The notes under the pieces: generated by a model | Seen by the model: the letters and a program-made list of their open reading frames with translations, nothing else | Databases searched by the model: none | Told to the model about the DNA's origin: nothing | DNA from: SSEF01 sp964604195 | Lineage (GTDB): Bacteria > Patescibacteriota > Minisyncoccia > Moranbacterales > UBA1568 | Reading direction: 5' to 3' | DNA length: 41,718 nt | NCBI GenBank assembly: GCA_964604195.1 | Contig: CAZRXW010000009.1 | Span: 1-41,718 of the forward strand | Translations under genes and position numbers: made by a program | Shown here: one piece after another, positions 15,834 through 22,950 of the stretch | How positions within the stretch are numbered: position 1 is the stretch's first letter | Layout: each line of letters begins with the position of its first letter

Positions 15834-17054
15834 ATGCTAAATCCAGAGACTCTCAAAAAAGATTTTCCGATTTTTGAATACAACCCAGGGCTTGTCTATT
15901 TGGACTCGGCCGCAACCGCCCAGAAACCACAATCGGTGTTGGACGCTATGGAGACATACTATCGAGAATATACTGCCAATGTTGCCCGCGGACTTTACCC
16001 TATAGCTGAGATGGCTACCCTCGCTGTTGCCAATACCCGCAAGGAGATTGCTCGCTTTATTGAGAGCGAAATTGACAGCACTATTTTCGTAGGTAGCGCT
16101 ACTCATGGTATCAATCTCGTCGCTACTGGTCTCCGTGAAGAAATCCATCCTAGAGATAATATCGTCGTCACCGCTATCGAGCATCATTCCAATTTTCTGC
16201 CCTGGAAAGAACTCGCGCAAAAAACTGGAGCTGAATTCCGAGTAGCACCAGTTGATCAATCAAGCCTCCTTTCAGCGCAGAGTATTCTTGCCCAGCTCGA
16301 CACTCATACCAGGGTACTTGCTTTGAGCGCCGTCTCCAATGTTCTTGGTCTCATCAATCCCGTTGAAGAGCTCATTGCTACCGTAAGAAAGAAATACCCA
16401 GCCATCCTAATTCTCGTCGATGCCTGCCAAGCCATCGGCCACCTCCCAGTTTCAGTAAAAAAATGGGACACCGATTATCTTGTTTTTTCGGGCCACAAAG
16501 TATTCGGCCCAACTGGCATCGGTATCCTCGCTGGAAAAAAGAAAAGTCTCGAACGACTTGGGGCAATCAATGTAGGCGGTGGAACAGTCCTTGATCCCCT
16601 CTCCTCACCTGCAATATACAAAGGGCTCCCTGATACTCTTGAGGGAGGAACACCCAACATTGCTGGCATCATTGGTCTCGCAGCAGCCATCAACTATATT
16701 GAGGGGCTCGGTATCGCCAACATTCATGCACACGAAAAGAAACTTCTTCTTCTCCTCGAAAAAAAGTTAACAGAAACATTTAGGAAGAGCATCCATATCC
16801 TTGGGGGAACTGAACAAAATCGAGCTGGGATCCTCTCCTTTACGCTTGATGGCATTCATCCCCACGATCTTGCTCACCTCCTTGGTGAAGAAAATATCTG
16901 TATCCGAGCTGGTGAGCACTGTGCTCGGCCGCTTCATCACAACTTAAGTCTCCCCGCTTCAGCCCGAGTATCGGTCAGTATTTACAATACCGAAGAAGAT
17001 ATTGAAAAGCTCATGACCGGCATTCAAAAAGCCCTGAGGATTTTTGTAGCATAA
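15834..17054 (+). CDS. sufS: Cysteine desulfurase SufS
   Basis: SufS is a PLP enzyme that takes sulfur from cysteine for cluster assembly. The 406 residues carry YLDSAATAQKP near the start, TAIEHHSNFLPW with the PLP-stacking His, VDACQAIGHLPV with the PLP-binding Asp, and SGHKVFGPTG with the Schiff-base Lys. The catalytic Cys lies in RAGEHCARPLHH, in the short-loop form of group II desulfurases. The sulfur would be passed to the scaffold encoded just downstream at 17064. It begins four bases after sufD. Length and motifs are complete. Confidence 0.97.
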   Translation: MLNPETLKKDFPIFEYNPGLVYLDSAATAQKPQSVLDAMETYYREYTANVARGLYPIAEMATLAVANTRKEIARFIESEIDSTIFVGSATHGINLVATGLREEIHPRDNIVVTAIEHHSNFLPWKELAQKTGAEFRVAPVDQSSLLSAQSILAQLDTHTRVLALSAVSNVLGLINPVEELIATVRKKYPAILILVDACQAIGHLPVSVKKWDTDYLVFSGHKVFGPTGIGILAGKKKSLERLGAINVGGGTVLDPLSSPAIYKGLPDTLEGGTPNIAGIIGLAAAINYIEGLGIANIHAHEKKLLLLLEKKLTETFRKSIHILGGTEQNRAGILSFTLDGIHPHDLAHLLGEENICIRAGEHCARPLHHNLSLPASARVSVSIYNTEEDIEKLMTGIQKALRIFVA

Positions 17055-17063
17055 ATTTTGTCT

Positions 17064-17429
17064 ATGTCGTCACTCTACCAAGATTTCATTCTCGATCATT
17101 ACCGTAACCCCAGAAATTACGGCCATCTCAAACGGTCTACCCACCAAGGGAAAGCTCATAATCCTACCTGCGGCGACCAGCTTGAGATGGACATCCAAAT
17201 AAGGAATGATACAATTGAGGAAGTGCGGTTTCGTGGTAGTGGGTGTGCTATTTCCCAGGCAGGAGCCTCTCTCTTGTCGGAAGTAATTAATGGGAAAAGC
17301 CCCTCTCAAGCTCTCAGTCTCGAACCAAAAGAGGTACTGGAACTTCTCAGGGTTCCCCTCTCCCCTAACAGACTCAAATGTGCCTTGCTATCACTGGAAA
17401 CCCTCAAGAAAGCTTTAACTCATAAATAA
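17064..17429 (+). CDS. sufU: SufU/IscU-type scaffold or sulfur-transfer protein
   Basis: The 121-residue protein (ATG at 17064) has the three Cys and one Asp of the IscU/SufU fold: C36 and D38 in NPTCGDQ, C61 in GSGCAIS and C106 in RLKCALL. In typical SufU, which is a zinc-dependent sulfur acceptor for SufS, the last two Cys are about 62 residues apart because of an insert. Here they are 45 apart, as in IscU. However, IscU has a His before the last Cys where this protein has Lys, as SufU does. It is therefore intermediate. Placement directly after sufS supports sulfur transfer from SufS; the name SufU reflects the operon context. Confidence 0.88.
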   Translation: MSSLYQDFILDHYRNPRNYGHLKRSTHQGKAHNPTCGDQLEMDIQIRNDTIEEVRFRGSGCAISQAGASLLSEVINGKSPSQALSLEPKEVLELLRVPLSPNRLKCALLSLETLKKALTHK

Positions 17430-17434
17430 GTCTT

Positions 17435-17707
17435 ATGTCTCAATGGAAAGATGAAGCCAAGCCGGCTGGTCCCGTTACTCTCAAAAATGGATGGATTATC
17501 GAAGTTGATCACGACGCTTGCATTGGTTCCGCTCCTTGTGTTGCTATGGCTCCCAATACCTTTGCCCTCGAAGACAATGGGAAGGCCTCTGTCCTCGCTA
17601 CCGCTGACGAAGACACTCAGGAAACTATTCTCAACGCTGCTCGCGCTTGCCCTGTAGCCGCTATCCGTATCAAGGATGCTACCGGCAAACAGATTTTCCC
17701 AGAATAA
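17435..17707 (+). CDS. Single-cluster ferredoxin in the suf operon
   Basis: The 90-residue protein has a ferredoxin fold with cluster ligands C29 and C35 in CIGSAPCVAMAPNTF and C72 in ACPVAAI. In the Pyrococcus ferredoxin the same region reads CIGDAIC, where Asp is the second ligand of a [4Fe-4S] cluster. Here that position is S32, and the fourth motif Cys (non-ligand there) is A39. With only three cysteines it may hold a [3Fe-4S] cluster or a [4Fe-4S] cluster with Ser or water. It lies between sufU and sufT and is probably an electron donor for cluster assembly or for enzymes such as IspH and the oxidoreductase encoded at 20-22.7 kb. Partner assignment is inference. Confidence 0.88.
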   Translation: MSQWKDEAKPAGPVTLKNGWIIEVDHDACIGSAPCVAMAPNTFALEDNGKASVLATADEDTQETILNAARACPVAAIRIKDATGKQIFPE

Positions 17708-17755
17708 TATCAACACAAAAACTTTCTTCAGTCGCTATTTTATTGGAGGAAGTTT

Positions 17756-18079
17756 TTGTTTACTCACATGACTAAAGTTTTACTCAAGAACCAGGCCTAT
17801 GAAAAGCTTCGCCTCGTGCTCGATCCAGAGCTCGGGGTTTCTATTGTTGATCTTGGTCTTATTTATGACGTTGCCGTATCCAAGGAAGGAATCTGTACTA
17901 TCACCATGACTCTCACCACTATTGGCTGTCCACTTTTTGGTCAGATTCAAAAAGAAATAGAGGATCGGGTTATGGAAATCGATACTATCAATGACGTAAC
18001 CGTCAATCTCACCTTTGATCCACCCTGGGACACGAGCAAAATGAGTGAAGCAACCAAGATTCAGCTCGGTCTCGACTAG
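17756..18079 (+). CDS. sufT: SufT-like MIP18/DUF59 family protein
   Basis: DUF59 proteins take part in maturation of iron-sulfur proteins. The 107 residues include LRLVLDPELGVSIVDLGLIYDV and TMTLTTIGCPLFGQI with the conserved Cys, then NVTVNLTFDPPWDTSKMSE-like sequence ending in the family's WxxxxMSE pattern. A strong ribosome binding site GGAGG (17745-17749) lies six bases before a TTG at 17756, but 18 bases before the first ATG at 17768. The TTG start is therefore preferred, adding four residues. It is the last gene of the suf operon and is followed at once by a strong terminator. Confidence 0.9.
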   Translation: MFTHMTKVLLKNQAYEKLRLVLDPELGVSIVDLGLIYDVAVSKEGICTITMTLTTIGCPLFGQIQKEIEDRVMEIDTINDVTVNLTFDPPWDTSKMSEATKIQLGLD

Positions 18080-18080
18080 A

Positions 18081-18110
18081 AAATAAATCCCCTGTATAGG
18101 GGATTTATTT
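18081..18110. terminator. Two-way intrinsic terminator between suf operon and pilin-like gene
   Basis: AAATAAATCCCC (18081-18092), loop TGTATA, then GGGGATTTATTT (18099-18110): a perfect 12-base-pair stem with A-rich and T-rich feet. It serves the suf operon on the plus strand and the convergent surface-protein gene on the minus strand. Confidence 0.9.
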
Positions 18111-18130
18111 TACTCAGTTCTTTTTAGAGC

Positions 18131-20044
18131 TTAGGAGAAGAACCCCGCCACCGCCTTCACCAGGACAAGAGAAGCTAAGGCAATGGTGATACCAATGAGG
18201 GAGTATTTAACAATCTTCTTTCCTTTATCAAGAGTATCTTCATTCCCAGCAGCGGTAAGGTACATGATACCACCGATAATGAGCATGATGATAGCCAGGA
18301 TACCAATGATCGTCAGGAGAAAGCTTAAGACATTGGTAGCTATTTGGATAAGGGTAAGCGAAGTTCCTACTCCATTGGGGAGATTCGGAGTACCCCAACC
18401 GAGAATAGAAGCTATCTCTCTTAAGAAAGCAGGGGCAGCGATACCTAAGGCGAGACCAATGAGAGCAGCGAGGATAGCTTTTTTTCCTTGAGTCATTCTT
18501 CCTTCGTCTCCAGCAGAGGTAATGTAGAGGAAGGCTCCGATGATAATGAAGATGAGGGAGAGGATTACTATGATCCCCTGGAAGAAGGTAAGGAGCGTGG
18601 TAAGGAGATCGTGAGGATTATTGAACTTAAGAGGGTTTTGGAAGAGGATTGGATTCGTGTCAGTCCCAGGAGTGACAGGAGGAGATGGAGGAGATGGAGG
18701 AGATGGAGGAGATGGAGGAGATGGAGGAGATGGAGGAGGACTTCCTGCTATTGTAATACGAGTTGACGCCTTAGTATAAAGATTTGTGGGAGACATAAAC
18801 ATCGACGAAAAAGCACCCTTACAAAATAACGTAAAGTCTTGCGTATAAGTTACAGATAATGGCCACTCAGATTTACTTGATGGATCCCCATTCCAAAGAA
18901 TGTCAAAATATAGTATCGGTGTTCCATCCATTCGAACAAACAATGGACTTCCAATTCCAGACCAAACAGAATTAATCACTGCTTGACCATCAATAAGGTA
19001 ACAGTGACTATCTGTCCCATCTACAGTCCATTTCAATCTACTCATACCAGTGGTAGTTAAGATATTTGGATCCGCTGTAAAAGTGATCCTCGGTCTATCA
19101 ACCACAAATACTTTTACTGTAGATGTACAAAGAGAGAAAGTGTATACCCCCTCACTGTTTTGCCGAGAAGCATCAAAAGGAATTAATGCGACACTGCCAC
19201 CACTCTCAAGTGCATTTTCATCTAAGTAATCGTTCCAACCAGGATGATTAACAGCAGTTCCATCTAAGGATACAGACATACGACAAATCCCACCTGCAGG
19301 AATACCAATAGCTGACCATCTCAAAGTAACTTCTTCCCCTGGCTCCACATTAGCTTTATCTACCAACAAAGTAATCAGATTTGCTTCCCCAGGAGGACCA
19401 CCGGGGGAGGAACAGGTCATTCCTCCATGGCTCAAAACCCAATCAGATCCTTCCTTACAATGAAACTCACATTTACGAGCAGTATTAGAAGCTGAGTAAA
19501 CCCAATCGATACTTTCTGTTAATCCAGTTGTTTCTTCAGCACCATCAAAATCAGTATAACTAGAAATATACCATGGAGCAGTTCCCGTGCAAGAGAAGTT
19601 GTTGTTTCCACTTCCTCCTAAAACAGTAATACTCACTAATGGAGAAGCAACAGTATATGTATTTAAATGATCGGAAGATAGTCCGCAACGAAACTCATAA
19701 ATCGTATCCTTACTAGGAGTGTAGTATATTTTCCTTAATTGCTCGTTCAGTTCAAAAACTGAATAACCACGGATAACCCTCGAATTTCCGTCACTATCTG
19801 AAATGATACAAGTTTTTTCAATATTCGATAGGTGATTATTGGGCGCACTAGTCACGTGATAAAGAATAGCAATAGTATCTCCGCTATTAATAGTCATCAC
19901 GGGAGGTTGCACTCCCAACGCATCACTCCAATGAGTCATTGAAATATCCCAGCTATCGGCTGCAAGAGATATTTCCGAACAAGGCAAAAACCATATAAAA
20001 ACAAGAAGCCCAATAAAAAACTTTTTTAGTTTTGATACATTCAT
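18131..20044 (-). CDS. Large secreted surface protein with two C-terminal VirB2/TrbC-like pilin modules
   Basis: The 637-residue protein has an N-terminal signal peptide (KKFFIGLLVFIWFLPC, ending near AADSW) and an extracellular region of about 430 residues. That region has beta-rich, Ig-like stretches and scattered cysteines. A Pro-Ser linker built of repeated SPP units leads into two tandem hydrophobic modules (about 485-555 and 562-637). Each module has two helices around a short loop: AFLYITSAGDEGRMTQGKKAI in the first and IMYLTAAGNEDTLDKGKKIV in the second. This AGxExxxxxGKK loop is the pattern of TrbC/VirB2 pilin-like proteins, common as single modules in CPR genomes. A fusion to a long ectodomain suggests a surface-exposed or host-contact protein anchored by pilin-like helices. 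No other type IV secretion gene is here. The function is inferred only. Confidence 0.85.
   Translation of the reverse strand: MNVSKLKKFFIGLLVFIWFLPCSEISLAADSWDISMTHWSDALGVQPPVMTINSGDTIAILYHVTSAPNNHLSNIEKTCIISDSDGNSRVIRGYSVFELNEQLRKIYYTPSKDTIYEFRCGLSSDHLNTYTVASPLVSITVLGGSGNNNFSCTGTAPWYISSYTDFDGAEETTGLTESIDWVYSASNTARKCEFHCKEGSDWVLSHGGMTCSSPGGPPGEANLITLLVDKANVEPGEEVTLRWSAIGIPAGGICRMSVSLDGTAVNHPGWNDYLDENALESGGSVALIPFDASRQNSEGVYTFSLCTSTVKVFVVDRPRITFTADPNILTTTGMSRLKWTVDGTDSHCYLIDGQAVINSVWSGIGSPLFVRMDGTPILYFDILWNGDPSSKSEWPLSVTYTQDFTLFCKGAFSSMFMSPTNLYTKASTRITIAGSPPPSPPSPPSPPSPPSPPSPPVTPGTDTNPILFQNPLKFNNPHDLLTTLLTFFQGIIVILSLIFIIIGAFLYITSAGDEGRMTQGKKAILAALIGLALGIAAPAFLREIASILGWGTPNLPNGVGTSLTLIQIATNVLSFLLTIIGILAIIMLIIGGIMYLTAAGNEDTLDKGKKIVKYSLIGITIALASLVLVKAVAGFFS
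18681..18734. repeat. Six perfect 9-base tandem repeats encoding the SPP linker
   Basis: GGAGATGGA repeats six times without a mismatch (minus strand TCCATCTCC, read as Ser-Pro-Pro units), followed by a partial GGAGGA. Because the unit is a multiple of three, slippage would change linker length without breaking the frame. Confidence 0.95.
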
Positions 20045-20119
20045 AAATATTTTATATTATCAAAAATACCTATTAAAGCTACGAAAACTCAAAGGAACCA
20101 GCACCCTCTAATACTCAGG

Positions 20120-20977
20120 TTATTTATAGTTTCTCATAAAAAAGTCCTTCAAAGAAACTCTGGAGGAGACCTGACATGGAGGACCATTTTCATCCATTAC
20201 TAATTCATTATAAACTCCTCTTCCAACCTCTTGATAGATAACTCCCAGTGCCAATGTAGACATGTCAAACGCAATTTCGAAAGCCTTCGAACGATTAGAT
20301 CGATCGTGTTGTTCATTGAGGTAGTAAGTATTTTGTTTAAACCACTGATAGGTATTTTGTTTATTAAACACCACGCAGGGCTGGAAAATATCTACTAGAG
20401 CATACCCCTTATGCTGTATAGCCTCTTTTACAATTTTGACTGCCTGGACAACGTCACCAGAAAAAGCTCTTGCTACAAAGGTAGCCCCACAAGAGAGAGC
20501 AACAGCTATTGGATTGAAGGGTTCCACCATTACTCCAGTCGTCTGAACTGGCGTCACCATACCCCTTTCACTCGTTGGTGAGGCCTGACCCTTGGTAAGG
20601 CCATAAATCATATTGTTATGAACAATATTGGTAATATCAGGGTTTCTCCGTATAGTGTGTAAGAAATGATTTCCTCCCTCTCCATAGGTATCACCATCAC
20701 CAGACTCAGCAATAACCGTGAGTTTTGGATTGGCAATTTTGATAGCCGTTGCTGGAGGTAGAGCTCTCCCATGAAGACCATTGAAATAATTTACTCGTAG
20801 ATAATGAGGGGCTTTGGCGGCCTGACCAATACCCGAGCAAATAACAGCTTCTGTTGGTGGAATATCGAGTTCCGCAAGAGCAGTTTTTACAATATTAAGA
20901 ATAGGAAAATTCCCACAGCTTGGGCACCAAGCTATGTCCGTCTTATGAGGCATATCATACAGTTTCTTGTCGATCAT
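20120..20977 (-). CDS. 2-oxoacid:ferredoxin oxidoreductase, beta subunit
   Basis: This subunit holds thiamine diphosphate and one [4Fe-4S] cluster and oxidises a 2-oxoacid with CoA while reducing ferredoxin. In the 285 residues the cluster cysteines are C18 and C21 (WCPSCGN), C47 (ICSG) and C201 (QPCVVF). GDGDTYGEGGNHFLH (93-107) and NNMIYGLTKGQASPTS (121-136) form the TPP and magnesium site. The NNxxYGLTKGQxSPT form is typical of two-subunit KorAB-type enzymes. Pyruvate and 2-oxoglutarate are both possible substrates; sequence alone does not decide. It lies three bases after the alpha subunit gene and is cotranscribed with it. The single-cluster ferredoxin at 17435 is a likely partner. Confidence 0.94.
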   Translation of the reverse strand: MIDKKLYDMPHKTDIAWCPSCGNFPILNIVKTALAELDIPPTEAVICSGIGQAAKAPHYLRVNYFNGLHGRALPPATAIKIANPKLTVIAESGDGDTYGEGGNHFLHTIRRNPDITNIVHNNMIYGLTKGQASPTSERGMVTPVQTTGVMVEPFNPIAVALSCGATFVARAFSGDVVQAVKIVKEAIQHKGYALVDIFQPCVVFNKQNTYQWFKQNTYYLNEQHDRSNRSKAFEIAFDMSTLALGVIYQEVGRGVYNELVMDENGPPCQVSSRVSLKDFFMRNYK

Positions 20978-20980
20978 ACG

Positions 20981-22681
20981 CTATATTTTTCTCAATCTAT
21001 TCACCAAGTCCTCCACAGCAAAGGGATTGCCATCATACTGCAGTATCTTTTTGTCTACTTTTACCCCATATTCACGCTCCAAGAGATAAGCGAATTGACC
21101 AGTGGCATTATTTTCAACAACCACTACCTGCTTCTTTTCAAGCAATTTTTTCCCAACTGGTGATAAGGGATAGACCTGAGCAAAATGCACTTGAGCAAAC
21201 GCCTGATTACTCGAAATCTCAAGAGCCTCTTCCACTGGCCCGAGATTCGATCCCCAAGTAACTACTACGGTCTTAGCTTTTTTGATATTGCCTATTACTA
21301 TTGGGGGAAGTGTTTCCTTAAGAAGACCATCCAATTTTCTCAAGCGTTTTTCATGCTGCTCCAGGCGAACAACATGGCTCTCGGTAATGTGACCGTCAGC
21401 ATCATGTTCATCACTATCCACCCCTACCAAACCAGTGCCAAAACCGGGGATACCTCTTGGAGATATTCCATCTTTTGTCATGGCATAACGCTGATAATCA
21501 CGAGTTGTTTTGACGACATGATTTTTCCAACGCACGTTCACGAGCGATGGTACAGCAACAGTGGTAATACTATCCAAAAGATACTGGTCCGTAAGGACCA
21601 TGACTGGTACTTGAAACCGATCGGCCATTTCAAAAGCTTGCTGCATGCACAAATATGCCTCTTCCGGAGATCCAGGCGCAAAAATAGCTCGTGGAAATTC
21701 ACCATGTCCAGCATACAGGGCGAGATTCAGATCAGCTTGCTCGGTCCTTGTCGGAAGCCCCGTCGCTGGCCCTGGTCGCTGCCCGATATGAATCACGATT
21801 GGTGTTTCGATCATACCCGCAAGACTCACTCCTTCGGTCATGAGCGAAAAACCACCTCCAGAAGTAGTGACAATCGCTCGCGCTCCCGCATACCAGGCTC
21901 CGATCCCCTGATTCACGGCAGCGATTTCATCTTCTGCCTGATCAACGGCTATACCAAATTCCTTACTATGCTGTGCGAGATAGGTTAAGAGCCCCGTCCC
22001 TGGAGACATGGGATATGAAGAAATATAATTGCAACCAGCAGCTAGAGTTCCCATTCCTACCGCGTCTATCCCCTCCAGCAGAAGTTCTTTGTCACTTCCC
22101 CGATTATTCCGAGGCAAGGCGATCTCAATGCCCTCCACAAAAGCGATGTGCCTCCCGTGAGCAAAACCTTTTTTAGCTGCTTCTATATTTTTAGTGACTA
22201 CTTCATCCCCTTTACGGGAGAAATGTGTCCGTAAATAAATATGGAATGTCTCCTCATCTGCCTGGAGTAACCCCAAGACTACCCCAACCGCGACGGTACT
22301 CGTGTATATCGGATGCCCAAGTTCGGAAGCAAAACGGCTAAAAGGAATATCTACCACGCTACAATTCATTTCACACACTTTTGATTTCTCCCCGACAATT
22401 ACTGTTTTACTCGTAATTCGATGCTTAAGATGGGGGACTACTTCTTTATCAAGAGCAAAGAGAAGATCAATTTTCTTTACAAAAGCCCTTCGTTTTTTAT
22501 TGGTAATTCTGATCTCGGTGGAATTAGAACCTCCGCGTATACGTGACATGTATTCTTTAGAAGCAAAAACAAAATACCCCTCCTGTTTGAGAATCTGCAC
22601 GAGCAAAGATTCAACAGTCTGAACCCCCTGGCCAGCTGCTCCACCTAAAACGATAGAAATATCTCCGACAAACCGATGCAT
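20981..22681 (-). CDS. 2-oxoacid:ferredoxin oxidoreductase, fused gamma-alpha subunit
   Basis: The 566-residue protein joins the gamma domain (about 1-185, with LGGAAGQGVQTVESLL and YMSRIRGGSNSTEIRI) to the alpha pyrimidine-binding domain (about 195-430, with ISSYPMSPGTGLLTYLA and AVDQAEDEIAAVNQGIGAWYAGARAIVTTSGGGFSLM-like spacing). A C-terminal transketolase-like domain (about 460-566) completes it. This is the KorA-type arrangement. In a fermentative CPR cell the enzyme would link carbon breakdown or acetyl-CoA formation to reduced ferredoxin. It starts just after an extended -10 promoter at 22702. No thiolase, hydrogenase or other ferredoxin user is adjacent. Confidence 0.94.
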   Translation of the reverse strand: MHRFVGDISIVLGGAAGQGVQTVESLLVQILKQEGYFVFASKEYMSRIRGGSNSTEIRITNKKRRAFVKKIDLLFALDKEVVPHLKHRITSKTVIVGEKSKVCEMNCSVVDIPFSRFASELGHPIYTSTVAVGVVLGLLQADEETFHIYLRTHFSRKGDEVVTKNIEAAKKGFAHGRHIAFVEGIEIALPRNNRGSDKELLLEGIDAVGMGTLAAGCNYISSYPMSPGTGLLTYLAQHSKEFGIAVDQAEDEIAAVNQGIGAWYAGARAIVTTSGGGFSLMTEGVSLAGMIETPIVIHIGQRPGPATGLPTRTEQADLNLALYAGHGEFPRAIFAPGSPEEAYLCMQQAFEMADRFQVPVMVLTDQYLLDSITTVAVPSLVNVRWKNHVVKTTRDYQRYAMTKDGISPRGIPGFGTGLVGVDSDEHDADGHITESHVVRLEQHEKRLRKLDGLLKETLPPIVIGNIKKAKTVVVTWGSNLGPVEEALEISSNQAFAQVHFAQVYPLSPVGKKLLEKKQVVVVENNATGQFAYLLEREYGVKVDKKILQYDGNPFAVEDLVNRLRKI

Positions 22682-22701
22682 TGAGTATTTGCGTTTCTTT
22701 T

Positions 22702-22710
22702 AGTATACCA
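22702..22710 (-). promoter_or_regulatory. Extended -10 promoter for the oxidoreductase genes
   Basis: TGGTATACT on the minus strand is an extended -10 element about 20 bases before the ATG at 22681. The -35 region (TTCTTA at 17 bases) is weak. The same nine bases occur before two other transcription units in the window. Confidence 0.5.
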
Positions 22711-22731
22711 CCGGATCAAGAAGGTAAGAAA

Positions 22732-22941
22732 CTATTCCTGTTCAAGCTCTTTCCGAATAACGTGAAATTCATTTTCTACTTGCTTTAATTTCTCTCGGCT
22801 CAAGCGAAGGAGCCTAGCACCTTCCTTTACTTTTTCCAAGGCACGCTCAACATCAATCGCTTCCTGCTGATCAAACCATTCGGTGATAACTTCAAGCTGC
22901 TTCAGGGATTCGCCGAGCGACATTTCCTTTTCCTTTGTCAT
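22732..22941 (-). CDS. xseB: Exodeoxyribonuclease VII small subunit
   Basis: XseB is the small helical subunit of exonuclease VII, which degrades single-stranded DNA into short pieces. The 69 residues fit the family: SLGESLKQLEVITEWFDQQEAIDVERALEKVKEGARLLRLSREKL-like helices, with the conserved spacing of E-x-L-E-x-I and L-x-x-x-x-x-x-x-x-G. It follows xseA after nine bases and is the last gene of the eight-gene operon that begins at the EamA transporter. Confidence 0.9.
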   Translation of the reverse strand: MTKEKEMSLGESLKQLEVITEWFDQQEAIDVERALEKVKEGARLLRLSREKLKQVENEFHVIRKELEQE

Positions 22942-22950
22942 AATATAAAA

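Noticed and set aside
18677..18740. Tandem repeats as a CRISPR or satellite array
   Set aside because: The 9-base units have no spacers and are in frame within a coding region as Ser-Pro-Pro codons.
18488..18766. A plus-strand protein rich in Arg-Trp repeats
   Set aside because: It is only the reverse reading of the repeat that encodes the Pro-Ser linker.
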